Source: Sipunculus nudus
Lineage: Eukaryota; Annelida; Sipuncula; Golfingiida; Sipunculidae
Reading direction: 5' to 3'
Assembly: GCA_026874595.1 (NCBI GenBank)
Contig: CM049317.1
Span: 16,475,382-16,539,381, forward strand
Length of the DNA: 64,000 nt
Part shown: positions 22,870 to 35,784 of the stretch, in pieces
Layout: each line of letters begins with the position of its first letter
Position numbering within the stretch: position 1 is the stretch's first letter
Program-made: the position numbers and the translations under genes
The notes under the pieces: generated by a model
The model's database searches: none
What the model was told of the DNA's origin: nothing
The model's input: the letters and a program-made list of their open reading frames with translations, nothing else

Positions 22870-25200
22870 GTTTTGCACTCCGGCGGGCCGATATGGGGTC
22901 ACCGGGCCGATATAACTCGTAATAACTGGGTCATAATATGAACACTGCATCTCTATTTGAAACCATGTCTGGTCGGTTATAATAACTAGTTTTGTATTAC
23001 GAAAATCCAATTGTTCTCACGTGACAGGCTGTTGTGAATGAAACATTTTGTTTCTAGCTTTTGTCCCACTGCACAAGGCAAGGGGGCAAGATTTTATGCC
23101 CTCAAGTGAAGAGTACCCCTGATCTCTGTTTTTCATGTCATTACTATATCTGTTAAAGGCATACAGTTTATACTGGTAGTACGACACGTAATTTAGTTAC
23201 AGTATCGTGTCCCTTGAACTCTCTGATACTTTATTCAATCATTCCATTGCCGTTTAAGTGCCAGATTATGTATTTGCACAATAAATAAGTCAATCAATTA
23301 TGATTTGGCCAAACGTTCCTATTAAATTTGAATAGCTATGAATTATTCAGCAGGGTGACTTGTTCAACATCCTAAGTTTCAGCGTAAGCCTGTATAAAAT
23401 AAATTTTACACTTCTGAGATCGAATTTTTTATGCGACGCCTGGGGACTTCAACAAATACTGATCCTCATCGATCTGCCCCTGAGACGAATGTGGTACTTA
23501 AACGGCATTTTCTGTTCATTGCCTCCGCTAGCAGTTTTTGTGTGTGTTCGTATGTGTGTTTTATTCACAACTTTACTCACACAATTATGAATGGAATCTC
23601 ATGAGATTTTTTGGGCATTTCGGGAATGCTTCATTTTTCAGTGTTGATCCAGCAGCAATTTCGGATTCAGGAGCGTCATCAAGCAATATTCACATTAAAC
23701 GGTCCCTTATGCACGAAATAACCCAGGAATTTGGGCCAAAAATATAACTGAATGCAGAAAAGGTCACACATCTTTAGTATGGCCTGGCCACCGGTTTATG
23801 TCACGGTCGAGCACCTACCAGCTCGGAGTGACGGTGTCCGCAGAGCGCTTTTTTAAACGTGTGCTCTTAGTTTGAGATGAGTGGATGCAAACCATGTTAG
23901 GAAGCATCTCACAAAAGGGACCCCGCATGATGGAGGCATGCATCCATTGGGATGCAGATTTCTAATTATATTTAATTTATCGAGGTATAAGTATTTGTAA
24001 TACTGCAGTAACCATGGAACCGACAAATCCCAATCAGCGTTTCCTCAATCAGTCGCACCCAAGAGTAAGATACTTTTGCAGGCAGAAAGCATCTACATGA
24101 CCCATTAGATGAACAAATATTGAAATGGGGAGGTCATAGGGGAAGGTGAACTTCCATTATGGGATTATCTTGGTATGGTCTAGGATTATTCAGACGGATT
24201 TTAATCCGACCGTCCACCAGTTTTGCGGCAAGGAGGATTGTATCGGCAAATTTTTACCCCAGAATAACACTTTTTGGTTAACACGTTCAACTCCTCAAAT
24301 TAAAGTATGAATTACATTTTCAACAAACATCTAAATATTGGCGTTGGCGGAGTATTTTCTTCCTCGCAGACTTGGAAAATGACCTCGCGAGGCACGGGAT
24401 ACAGGTTATTATCTCCTTAAAACAGAAAGATAATGGTGCTATTCTTCAATTCACTGTTTGTGTCTCTTTACAGATTTACACATACTTTCCATATTGTTCG
24501 CTCCCAAGTCCATAGAAACAAAGGATTTAAAAGGAGTAAGCCGACCTCAATATATTTCATACATGCGTGTCCTTCAGAAATAAACTCAAGATCTCCGCTA
24601 AGGCGTGTTAACAATTTCTTAAGTATATAAATTTTGCAAATGAGTTTTGGTTTACGAGGATATTTTTGTCAGCAACTGGCCTTCAGTTAAAAATAAATAT
24701 AAAGGCACACCTGTGGCCGTACTTGATAATTTTGTATTTGAGTGATAGTAACTACGATAATCCTGTCAGTAACTGGTCTTTTATTGCAAAATAAATGTGA
24801 ATGTCGCACCTAAATGCCGCACTTAAAATTAATTAAAACCCGCAACTCGGATTTCTATTACCTAATACCGGCAAGCGCACCTGCACTTACCAGTGAACCT
24901 TTTATTTAAACAGTCATCGTGGGCTTTTAATCAAGTTAATAATTACAGTGCACTTAAATGACTCTATGGACTATTATTTAAATGCATTAAATCACAAACA
25001 AGCCGATTCGTTTTCTTAAAACCATAGTAGTGTTCCTATAACTTTAAAACAGTAAAAACTTTTTTTTTATCTTGATATAACAGCTGCTTCAACAGCCTCC
25101 GCTCGGCTGTTTCTCTCTTACTAGTGGCAGTATTACTCTTGAGTAGCGGGAGAATATCGAAACCTTGTCAGTAGTTCAACTCTTTAAAATGGCAATGACT
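22870..25200 (+). repeat. Segmental duplication, copy 2 (uninterrupted)
   Basis: This is the counterpart of 15640-20170 without the nested transposon and SINE. It gives the pre-insertion state near 23430-23450. A good acceptor-like tract (gtttgtgtctctttacag) ends at about 24474 and opens a frame of about 50 codons, but that frame is not conserved in copy 1. Confidence 0.65.
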
Positions 25201-25922
25201 GACCCTGAAACACTTAAAGAGTCGCAATGAAAGGTGCACTTTAAAATGGCTCTTGGACAATTTCTCCACCCCCCCCCCCCCACCCTCCCCGACAATTACC
25301 TCTAGACTACGCCTTGAAGCAATGAACCCCCCGCCCCTCTCGAAAAAAATACCTCCATTGACAATGGGTAATTGTCCTCTTGTTTCTGAATTGTTGGATT
25401 ACAGCATCAATTTCTTTTATTTTTTAGCAATCCGTTCCATCTATATGATTTGATTACGGTAGGTTCCACAATGAATAAAAACCCGTGCTAACAAACTGGC
25501 AAATATCAATAAATAAATCATCTTCCGAGAGATTGCCAAGACAAGATGTTGAAGAAGGCGTTACATGAGGTCTTCAGTTACAATTTCCTTAATATGAGAC
25601 GGAAGTCTTTAGTTTTATTTAACAGTGGGCTAACTTCTACACTTAGTCACATTCTTACTTGGAAAAGGGTAACAAACAGTCCTATGATACGTACACATTG
25701 AAATATTGCGCAAGTGTTGTGGCGTGGATTTATGTTTACCAGATCTTTGTGACGTCAGTATTGTCTTATAAACAGCTCTTGCAACCATAGACATGGAACG
25801 CCTACTGTGTAGGAGCGTTTTGGGAGTTTACTAGCGTGGTGGTAAGGTCAATAAGCAGGCCTGAATCGGTATGAAAAGTATACCCCGTCCCGGTCACAGG
25901 ATCGTAAATATGAAACGCCGTT

Positions 25923-25925
<3 letters not shown>

Positions 25926-26006
<81 letters not shown>

Positions 26007-26024
26007 CATATATATATATATATT

Positions 26025-26099
<75 letters not shown>
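25926..26099. repeat. Long compound (AT)n microsatellite
   Basis: About 170 bp of AT dinucleotides, with interruptions at about 26002-26010 (tacatacata) and 26023-26037. It is probably unstable and strongly prone to cruciform formation. Confidence 0.95.
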
Positions 26100-26103
<4 letters not shown>

Positions 26104-27898
26104 CTTGAACTAAGTCACAGAGAAAGGATCGCGAAAATGAAACCCCGCACGGCTTTACCAAAATGTAATAAACGATTCCAAGTAATAAAATAGATAAGAT
26201 GATCTTAAAGACCACGACATATAAAAGTGAAGTTATACGTTTAGTCAAATTAGACAAAGATCCACAACCTTCGGACGCTGCGAAATCTCCTGAGCGATCC
26301 GGGTTTTCCAATGTTTATTCTTATGAAAGTCCTGTATATGTGTGTGTGTGGGGGGGGGGGGTAATTGGTTTAGGTATGTGTATATGTGAACACCTTAATT
26401 CACCCTAAAGTCTCGAATAATGGAGTTAGTATTAATAGACACGACTGGTTTAAAGATGAATACATTAACACGCAGGTTCACCAAGTTAACACAGCTAAGA
26501 CCCGTGTGTCAAGATCCAGTTGTGTAGTCTATAACGGAGACTCTCGAGACATCTTGATCAAAACGCTTCAAGAGTCACTCATTAACTCCTTTGGCACGCG
26601 TGGGAGTCGTGCAGGTCTAAGGCATCACGTCTTCTATGGCGTCTGCTGTTCGTTAAGTGGACTTCTTCACTAAATCAGAGGTCGGAGTTGTCATACATTT
26701 TCAAGACACACGAAGGTCGGATTTATAATGTAATATAATTGAATGTGTCACTCGCATCCGATGTTACTTTTCTTTCTATTTCCAGTTTACCGTCCTGCTA
26801 TGGCAGTTTTCTGACTGCATGGAGTGCATGCATCACTTCTCAACGGTAGAGAATATATATATATACTGTCGTATATAAAAGGATATGAGCATACGCTGCC
26901 TTGTTTCGTGGGATACATGTAATGTCCCGTGATTATTACAGCATCAAATCTCATGTCCCTCTGCCAACATATTTCGCACGGGCCTTCTTTGTCAAGAAAA
27001 GAAAATCCCATAGGAGTACCAGCAGAACCCCCCCCCCCCCACGAATTAATGACACACGCTAGCTCAAAATATCCGGACAGCCCCCCCCCCCCCCCCCTCC
27101 GCCCCAACCCTCCACCCACACATACATTCAGAACAAAATTCGTGTCCCAGAAATATAAAAACTGTCTTTACTTAAACAACTGGTGAAACAGACTGGTGAT
27201 GCATGCATTTTTAATAATATTCATTTTGTTCGAAAATGTCACACTTTTGTTCACATTGACATTATTTATTCAATGGGCAGCAAAATATATTTCTAAGTAT
27301 ATTGACGAAAGAATATTCCTGATACTTGAACAAAATAATTTCTATTTTGTCTTTTGATTAATAAATATGATTTCTCTAGATCCTAATTATAAATTGTAAA
27401 GTTCCCATTTTTATTTCTTTTTACAAACCTGTTGTTTACGAAGTGTCCGTGGTTTATAGATTATTTCCTGTAAAACTCGAATTACTGAAACAACCTAAGT
27501 TAGCAAACACGTAGGTTGAAGCATATCTGAATTAGATTCATCGGTAAGTTGATGGAAATATTTATTCCGAATATTTACAGATTAAAATCGAATCTTTCCA
27601 GATAAAAATATCAGTTCATGTCAGAGCCATCGATGATTGCGCTATATCGAACTTCTGACAATAGAGAATATTCGACCAGCGAAAGAGTGCGCGGAAAGAA
27701 AATCACGTTTAATTAAACATATCAGTAAATCTATAGGTAAAGGAAAAGGTGTCGTATTTATAACCTGATACCCCTTAGGACACCCATCTGGGGCGGACAC
27801 CCAGCGTAACAGGTCTTTGAGCTAACTGAATTTTTTTTTACCAAGTTAGTTATAATAACCAATTAACCAAACGGTTCCAATAAACGTTATTCACTTGG

Positions 27899-27909
27899 TA
27901 TATAAACGG
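27899..27909 (+). promoter_or_regulatory. Candidate TATA box
   Basis: TATATAAACGG, followed about 30 nt later by a locally less AT-rich stretch (gtcctgcgtgcggatctcgg, 27943-27962). It would suit a plus-strand start near 27930, but no coding exon follows convincingly. Confidence 0.2.
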
Positions 27910-28435
27910 AGAACCTAACGATATGTTGCAAATAGACGAAGTGTCCTGCGTGCGGATCTCGGACATCTGACTAGAGAAGTATCACGTGAAACCTCGGCAT
28001 AACGGGCAAACCGTGCAGTCAATTGAATGTCCGCTATTGAATGATTTCAGTTTTATCTATCCTAGTCTTATCTGACAAAACCCTCCTGGTCCACTCATCC
28101 TGTCCATTTTAAGCACATGACCCATGATAAATTGACTGGTTGGTTGATATGCTTTAAATCCGTCCTATATTGAAGATACATGAAATGAAAATGCGGAATA
28201 CAAGACCAATTAATATTCATGACCCATGATATGAAATAATTCACAAAGTCGCACATTCCTTAGTCGATCAGCGATTATCGCCCAGTTGCTGGCCGGTGGG
28301 GAGGGGGATAGGCTTCGGGTGTATTTATAAATGGAAATTGTGCAGTTATAATTCTGGGGTTATGCAGTTCTCAAATTCAAAGGTGCCCATTCACGTACCT
28401 TTTGAAAAAGAATTTATGTGATTTAATTGGCTTCC

Positions 28436-28440
<5 letters not shown>

Positions 28441-28527
<87 letters not shown>
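28441..28527. repeat. (AT)n microsatellite, two arrays
   Basis: Two AT arrays separated by a TTTTA interruption near 28488. Confidence 0.95.
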
Positions 28528-28529
<2 letters not shown>

Positions 28530-29797
28530 TAAGGATAATTTTGGTTGTGACAAGTTCTTATACATGGCCTTGTTGATAAACGGGAAAACATGTTACCTAA
28601 GGTGGAAGGTTGCATATATGCTCTTGTTATATTTGTTTTGATTATTTTTGAATCCCCCACATATTATAAACACGTATAAACACATAAACATAAACAAAAC
28701 AAGCAGCCTCTGTGTGTGATGTACACGTTTCCTGGCCTATTTTTTATGAAAGCTCCAAAAGATTACCTGTAGTTAATAAAGGTCAGATAGGTGATTGGGC
28801 CCCTTTAATTTTATCAATCACTCATATATAGGCTATACATCATATATTTGGCTCTGAAATATAACATTACTTTATATTTCTGTAATAATTATACATAGTT
28901 TGTCATGTTTCGTTCATAATTCATTCATAATCCTCATATTATATATAAAAACTACCATACAAACTCAAGACCCACTAGTGATGGTTAAACCATGAAATTA
29001 CAAGACCTCTGTCTCTGATGGCGCACGTCTGTTGGTCCTCAACTGCTTTACATTCGGGTTCTTTTGGTCACATTTTTTTTGCTGACTTGGAACAATTGAT
29101 ATCAATCGTGTGCAGTTCTAAATATTCTTTACAATAAACCCTGCTATCCTGGATGAAGAGGGTACCCCTGTGCGGTTAAGACCTGGGCAAAGGGTTCCCA
29201 GCGGGGAGAGCTGCTTCAACGGGAATATAAAGCCAAGTACCTTTGGCTCAAAAATCTAGACGCCTGATAATTAAAATGCTCCACTAAATTTCAGGTTTAT
29301 CAAGCATGGGCGAATGATTATGAGTAAATCAATGGAAATGCATATACCTAATGCGAATCTATGTTGCACGGTTGAAATCAAACAACATGCGTTGGCAGTA
29401 AACGTTCCCGCCTGTTGCCGGTTTTGCCCTCGGTAACTCTTTATAATTTCTAAAAAAAATTATGATATAATACATGAACTGCTACTAACTCCATGCAGTC
29501 AGTGAGACCTTACCTTACATGATATGATTATGTCTAGTTTTTAATATTTTTTCAACAAAACACTTGATAATCAATACCATCATCGCCAGCACTAATCTCA
29601 AAAGTTGGTAGGTTGTATCTGATGTTTTACCAGCTGTATCTCCCTTCTATAATATGTTTTAAAGTGCTTTTTCTTGAAATCCAAACTGGAATTTGTAAAC
29701 AAAAATGTATATAATAATTAATATTAACATTATCTAATTAACATTATCTGCATGTGTTGTGAAATAAGAAAAAACATTAATTTAAAAGCGTACTTAC

Positions 29798-29940
29798 ATA
29801 GCGTGCACCTGGCCGAACACTCTGTCCACTCGGTTTGACGCTGTACTCAAGCAAGCGGGCCTTCCCTACTGCCAGAAATATATGGGCGGCGCCCGAATCG
29901 ATGAAAGCACGTTGCTGATTCGAGGGCGATTGGTCATGTG
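29798..29940 (-). promoter_or_regulatory. Candidate minus-strand promoter and 5' UTR exon
   Basis: This short CpG-rich patch stands out in AT-rich surroundings. On the minus strand it carries a CCAAT box (CCAATC, plus 29928-29933), then a GC-rich GGGCGCCGCCC, then a TATA-like CATATATTT (about 29876-29885). A consensus splice donor follows (GTAAGTACG, GT at 29797-29796). If transcription starts about 30 nt after the TATA-like box (near 29850), a short non-coding first exon would end at 29798. There is no ATG upstream of the donor. Downstream exons were not identified. Confidence 0.3.
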
Positions 29941-29959
29941 ACTGACAACGGTCTCGCGT

Positions 29960-32700
29960 AGGAGAGTGGCAGATATGTAGGTGTTTACTTCACTACCTAA
30001 AACCCGTAATTCTGCTTAAACGCAAATTTCGGCTTTTACTTTCGACAATGCATAATTAAATTTTAATAAAGCCACTCTTCTGCTGTTTTGCTTATTGTTT
30101 TCCTATAGTTTAATTTAGCTTGGCTCCTTTTTTTTCGACCATGTAATTATATCGTGTTTACTCAAAGATCAATTATTCGTAGCATATTATGGTTAAAGGG
30201 TTATTCATTTATTTTCAACCATTTCTTTGGAGATAAACTTAATATTAATTCCCTATAATTTTCCCGCCGCTCTGCAAACTTGAGCAAATAAGAGCTTTTT
30301 ATCAGGAAGCGGAGTAGTAAGCAATGACATTAAAATAAATACAGAATGTCACAATAAAAAATAAAATATGTGAAATACCGAGTATAGACTCAATTTTAAC
30401 CATATAAAGTAAATGGCCATTTTTTCATCAGTCCCACGGGTGATCTTATTACACAGGATTCAATCTATATATTAATATCGATCCATCTTATAAACCGGAG
30501 AGCACATCGATAGGGCGCATACCTCTACCAACGGCTGTATAAACCTTCAGCGCCGCTAAAATATAACTACATATTTCTTAAAAGGGCCTATTTCCAATAT
30601 CTGATGTCTATTAACTAAAGATAATATCTTGGACCTCTTATTAAAAACAGACAAAAAAAACGCCGATCCCACTTCACACAGGCTGTTCGTTTTGTTTATA
30701 TTCACATGTTTATAACATTTGGGGGTCCCCGGGGATTCCCGTCTAAAATAATCCAGACATTCAATCAGAACATATGGCGGGGGGCAGGGCGATCCGGAGT
30801 TTTGCAAATAATATTCTTGGAGCTTTCGCACAAATGCAACCAACCACCTCAGGTTACATGATTTTTCTTTGTGTCAATATTTGGACATGTACCGTATTTA
30901 CTTACAATTTGTATTGAGCGACAAGCTCACAGATCCGTCACAGAAACGTTAGTAAAATCTTTATCATTAGGCATTACCTATACAGTTCATTAATATTAAT
31001 ACAGAATAAACCAGAAATTACTCAAGTACAGAAAAGATAGGAGAATATCTGGCTTTAACGTATGCAACAAGGAATTTGCACTCAGAGAGAGCAAACCTCA
31101 GCCAAGGCAGCTCATTATTTATATATGGAGTTATAAGAAATGCAGCATGTTTCATTTAACAAAATCCTGCATCCAGATGGTGTTCCGGATCACCCCCGAA
31201 ATTGAATCAAAATTCCTTGTATCATTCCCGATCTCTCCTTAAATTTCTTCATAATCCATTAATAAAAATTAGAGAAATGTTGCTAACAGACAAACAAACC
31301 AACGCCGGCAAATATATATATAACTCCCGCCACTTGGAGGAGGTAACAATATTTTTCTTTGAAATCTATTGAGAACAAATACAATTTAAAGCCGGGTTTT
31401 GAAGAGGGGTTAGGGAGTATGACGCAGCACTGTCTGAATTCAGATGTTATGTCGTCATTTCTGTGACTTTAGTGTTACAATGTACCGCCCTTACCGCGCC
31501 TACCTGACAACGTCACTTATTGTCCCGGAACTCGAAGGATTAAAGTCTAAATACTATACCTGTCAAAAAAAAAATCTCACTAAATTCTAAATGGGCGGAA
31601 AACCGAATAAATTTGGGTAAAAAGGGATTGCATACCGCATTTTATTTTAACCATTATATTACATGATATGATATGAGTTCATTTATTAATTGCAACTTTG
31701 ATGATTCTCTCACGTCTGCAAGTCATCCCCGCCATGAAAATAAATTGACGCCACTGTTTACAACCAAAGCAGCCATAATAGGAGCTACACAAGGTTATTC
31801 GTGGCGTTCAACGGCAACCCCCCCCCCCTCCCCCCCCCCCCCCCCCACACTCGTGTTAAGTCTGAGAAACAAACATTTTCAGAAACTTGCCAGTACAAAA
31901 TCTCGGAACGTTCTTTTGTGGATTTAAATGACACGAAGTAACATGATGTAAAATGTAATATTAAATGTACACATATGGCCTGCAGTGTACTATGTTATAT
32001 AACAGCATGGTCATATAAAGTAAGCCTACACCTCCCTGGGTTTAGTGTGTACGCAAAAGGCAGTCCCAATGAGCGGTTACGAGGAACTGGTAAAAATAAT
32101 CATAAGCAGGTTCTGTAATATGGCCCAGAGATGCTACTTGAAAGTAGTCTGGGGATAGCGTCCGGGTAATAATCTATCTGCAGGGAGATTCCGGTGACAA
32201 TGGGATTAACGAAAGGAATAACGCTATTTTTGAACCACATCCTAATCGTCAAAGTGTAATGGGAAACAAGATTATGATGCCCTAGAAATGGACAGGACCT
32301 CTGCCTCGGTGAATGTTTATGCATACAGAGGTAACTCTGTCGACCCCAATGCTTGTGTTGCACACATACTGCAGATAAAGCAAGGTCACAAAAAGCTAAG
32401 TGGGGTACAGTTGTATTAGAAGTACAGGTATCTGATTTCAAGCCACATGTATCACCAACACTACCAAAAATAAAACTTTTCTTGAGATGGAATTTTCGGG
32501 CCTTAAAGGAAAAAGATGGATCAGAAGTAACAAAAATGTGATTATTGGTATGGCGGCCCTCACACGTTTTGGTAGCACTTTTGCCCGAGTTGTGAAATCG
32601 TTTTAACGTATTAAAGTGCGGACAAACGCATGATAAAGGAGACAGCGCTTGAAAATGTGAACTTAGAGGTGAACTCCTGAATTATTAAGGACATGCCAAA
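29960..32700. other. Non-coding stretch, nothing recognised
   Basis: AT-rich, with C runs at 31818-31846. Frames at 30556-30843 and 32100-32441 (minus) have no domain, exon borders or coding-like composition that I can defend. Confidence 0.35.
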
Positions 32701-32707
32701 ATTATTA

Positions 32708-32900
32708 CGTGAAATCGCATGAAAGCATGACAGAAACGCATAGAAACATAAAAAAAACGCTTAGACAAACACGGCAAAACACTGAGCAAAGTGACACTTC
32801 CGAGACGTTATAACAACCTCCGTTTTTCCGCGCCAAATAAATGCGAGAGATCCCACGTGAAATCGTCTGAAAACATAAAAAAAATGCGGACACCAAATGA
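32708..32900 (+). repeat. Two-unit tandem repeat (about 148 bp apart)
   Basis: CGTGAAATCGCATGAAA at 32708, followed by an acataaaaaaaacgc tail, recurs as CGTGAAATCGTCTGAAA at 32856, followed by acataaaaaaaatgc. The DNA between the units is unrelated. Confidence 0.5.
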
Positions 32901-34590
32901 AACGCCTACCAATCGGGAGGCGTGAAAACGTTGCCTCTATCGCGTCCAGTCGCAATGCAGAACGCTAAGTGCGAGGACTCCTAAGTTATAAATGATATAG
33001 TAAGATATCAGTATTGTGCACAACATTTTAGATGAGCTATTCAGTTGCAGAAATCAACATTTGTAATGTGATCACTCATTTAATATGTTAAATATGGGGA
33101 AAAATAGAACTCCCAGTCTGGAGCCAGTCTGTCTGTGAAAATTCTAATCCTCATATATCAATTTACTCAGCCGAGGCTTGTTTTAGAACATATAAGGTTA
33201 CATTCGAGGAATAAACCTCTTTTTAAATTATGTTAATATATATTATGCGAATAGGAACAATTCGTAAAAAAAGGTAACATATTGCCAGAGAAGGTGTTAA
33301 ATGAGGTAAAACAGTTTAACTCATCAGGAAAATTGCATTTAATGTTAATGACAAGACATAAACTACAGATCTACGATGTAATTGCGATATTTTATAGGGC
33401 CATTTCGACCTGTACCTCTTAGCGACCTGTAATTCCACTGTAATAAATTTATTATCACGAATTTTTTTTATCGTGATTTGTGACAGTAGTGTTTTAAGGG
33501 ATATTTAAATTTCCATGAACTGTTTGAATTAAATTGTTATTCTATCTTCTACCCATCTCTTAAGTGGATAAATATATCATATAGCTTACTTTTGTAAATT
33601 CCTCGAAGACTGACACTCTGACTAGGATATTTTGAGAAAATTTTAAAACGCTAAAAAATGTAATCAAGCGTTCCTCGTCAGCATAACACGTGACCTATCG
33701 GCCAGTTGAAGACGAAGGATCCAATCTTTTCTGAGACATATTCCTTGAATAATAAGTTTTAACCATACTAAGTTCAGTTCTGGTTTGTATGTATATGTTT
33801 GTCCGAAAAGCTACTTAAAGCAAAGCCATCCCCCCCCCCCCCCCCCCCCCCCATCGGATTACTGTTGAACTCAAGAGCTGAAACTCTCGCCATCAAAACA
33901 AATTCACTCTGAAAGGTTTTAAAACCTAGCATTCTTACTACTAATATTTTACGTGCCCCCTCATCTTCCCTCCCTCCCCCCCCCCCCCCCCCCCCACCAC
34001 GAGGATCCGCTGAGCAGACTTGCCTGTTCAGGTAGTTGTTCTCTCACTGCTTTGCAGTGTTGAGGGACATGGCGTTACCACTACCCCATAGTGAGTTTAT
34101 CGAGTGGAGTCCACTTGGTATGAGTACAGTATAGTATATTTGGCCTTTATATTGTATATTTGCCTTATATATTATATATTATGTATTTTCATAGTATATT
34201 GTGTATTTATGTCACATGTATACTACTGATATGTTCATTGCTTCCAGGATCCTATTGCAAATCAGTTTACTATGCTAATTGAGCATCCTGGTAAGATATC
34301 TTTGTATTATATATAAACAAAAACAACAGCAAACCTCTTTGCCCTGTTAAGTTTCAATATCGCACGTGTACCCCGACCAATATTATTGTGCTCCAAGGAA
34401 AATAGCATCAGTGTCAGTCTTTCACATGTCCCCCCCCCCCACCACCCCCGAATCGCACAAAGCATAATCTCGTAAAGTCTCGGCTTTTCAAACCACACCT
34501 TAGCTTCATTCTACCCACATTCGCCTGATGATCGGGTCGCATCTCTCGTGAAACAGACTGTTGTGAATTTACAGTGATTTTTTTTCTTCA
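32901..34590. other. Non-coding stretch with long poly-C runs
   Basis: It holds C23 at 33830-33852, C20 at 33976-33995 and C11 at 34430-34440, plus an AT-rich block with repeated GTATATT and GCCTTATAT-like words (about 34130-34210). No gene is recognised. Confidence 0.4.
33830..33995. repeat. Two long poly-C tracts
   Basis: C23 (33830-33852) and C20 (33976-33995), 123 bp apart. The complementary strand is poly-G, capable of G-quadruplex formation. Confidence 0.9.
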
Positions 34591-34593
34591 GAG

Positions 34594-34594
<1 letters not shown>

Positions 34595-34643
<49 letters not shown>

Positions 34644-34660
34644 ATATAATATAATATAAA
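34595..34660. repeat. (AT)n then (ATAAT)n microsatellite
   Basis: An AT array to about 34638, followed by four ATAAT-type units, directly abutting the fold-back at 34664. Confidence 0.9.
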
Positions 34661-34663
34661 TTA

Positions 34664-34785
34664 TATCACCTTATTACCAGTGTTTCTCGTGCCTGGATTT
34701 TTTTATGTGCGGAGCGTTACATTTCTCTCACACTGAATGGAACAAAACCTTTCCAGGCACGAGCATCAATGTTAATAAGATGATA
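34664..34785. mobile_element. Fold-back / MITE-like inverted repeat (122 bp)
   Basis: The left arm TATCACCTTATTACC... CTCGTGCCTGGA (34664-34698) is mirrored by the right arm, which in reverse complement reads TATCATCTTATTAAC... CTCGTGCCTGGA. The arms are about 35 bp with roughly six mismatches and share a perfect CTCGTGCCTGGA core. The central loop is about 50 bp. Flanking TA dinucleotides would fit a Tc1/mariner-type MITE, but the microsatellite on the left obscures any target-site duplication. A structured RNA is a less likely alternative. Confidence 0.5.
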
Positions 34786-35784
34786 TTAGATTCTTGGAAA
34801 TGGCTCCTGTTTCATTGTATTTTCATTCTCTACACTCAGTGTTAAAAAGTTTTATTTTTAATTAGGGAAATACGCATGACATGTAAATACGCATTAAGGT
34901 GCGGGAAACTATTCACTTAACAAACACAGGTTTAATTAAAATGGTCTCAGAATACCAGAATACCAGAATACCATGATACTGTCGATGCCTGTTTATAGCT
35001 AAATATAATAAGGGATGACTGAGGTAAAACAGTCTTCAGGAAGTGTCTTGAATTCAATATTCCCTACTTTAGCCTTGTATAGTTTAATATTGTGAGGCGC
35101 ACGTATCCTGTATGGCCATGTCGTTTGAAACATAAATATATTATAGCACACAGCGAAACAGTGTACTTTCATCAAAGATGCACTATAAATTGGACAGTTA
35201 CAATTATTAATGTTCTTATTAGGTCTCAAAGTAACCAGGCATTGATCTCTTACATTTTGATAATATTATCATCCTTATAGATTTAATCATGTTAAATAAT
35301 TTACGATGTTATCAAAATTTGCCTGATTTAAAAAACCGAAACAGTGAACTTTTAAATGGAAGACTAAACTATTATACAGAACCGGTTTCCATGTACTCGA
35401 AACTGGTTTCGTATTTTCCAGTGGGGAATCATGGCGAAAACTCAGCAAGAAGTTGTGAGGCAATACGTATTTCAAGACTGGTGAGGCATTACAAGATAAT
35501 AAATGTTGCCAACCAGTTGTGCCACGATATTTACTTGTACCCAATCAGCGGATCCAATCTGTACCCGATGATCACACTAAACTTAAGTAACGTGTCAGTG
35601 GACCAATCAGCAGTTTACCTAAGTAACTAAACACGGCGCCCCCTAATATTGACATCTAATAATGCTAAACTACTTGATGAAAGGACAACAAGATGTGATT
35701 AAAAGAGGGGTCAAATGGGACAGCTTAAATTGTCAGCCATTTATTTCGGTGTGGCAGGCAAAAATAAATAAATAAAAAAAATCC

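Larger units (their letters stand above)
25200..29790. other. Microsatellite-rich stretch, no recognised gene
   Basis: It contains large (AT)n arrays, several C or G runs (25269, 26350, 27028, 27081), a CRE palindrome at 25750-25757, and TATA boxes at 26872 and 27899. Frames of up to 110 codons here are produced by poly-C, poly-G or AT repeats (runs of P, G, or alternating I/Y). Confidence 0.4.

Noticed and set aside
26787-27186. Glycine- or proline-rich frames on both strands
   Set aside because: They are produced by C13 and C17 runs. No real domain is present.
26024-28565. Frames with long alternating I/Y runs (26024-26311, 28377-28565, 28402-28641)
   Set aside because: These are translations of AT microsatellites, not proteins.
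35289-35630. 113-codon plus-strand frame
   Set aside because: An opposite frame is equally open, composition is AT-driven, and CCAAT boxes lie within it. No motif supports coding.
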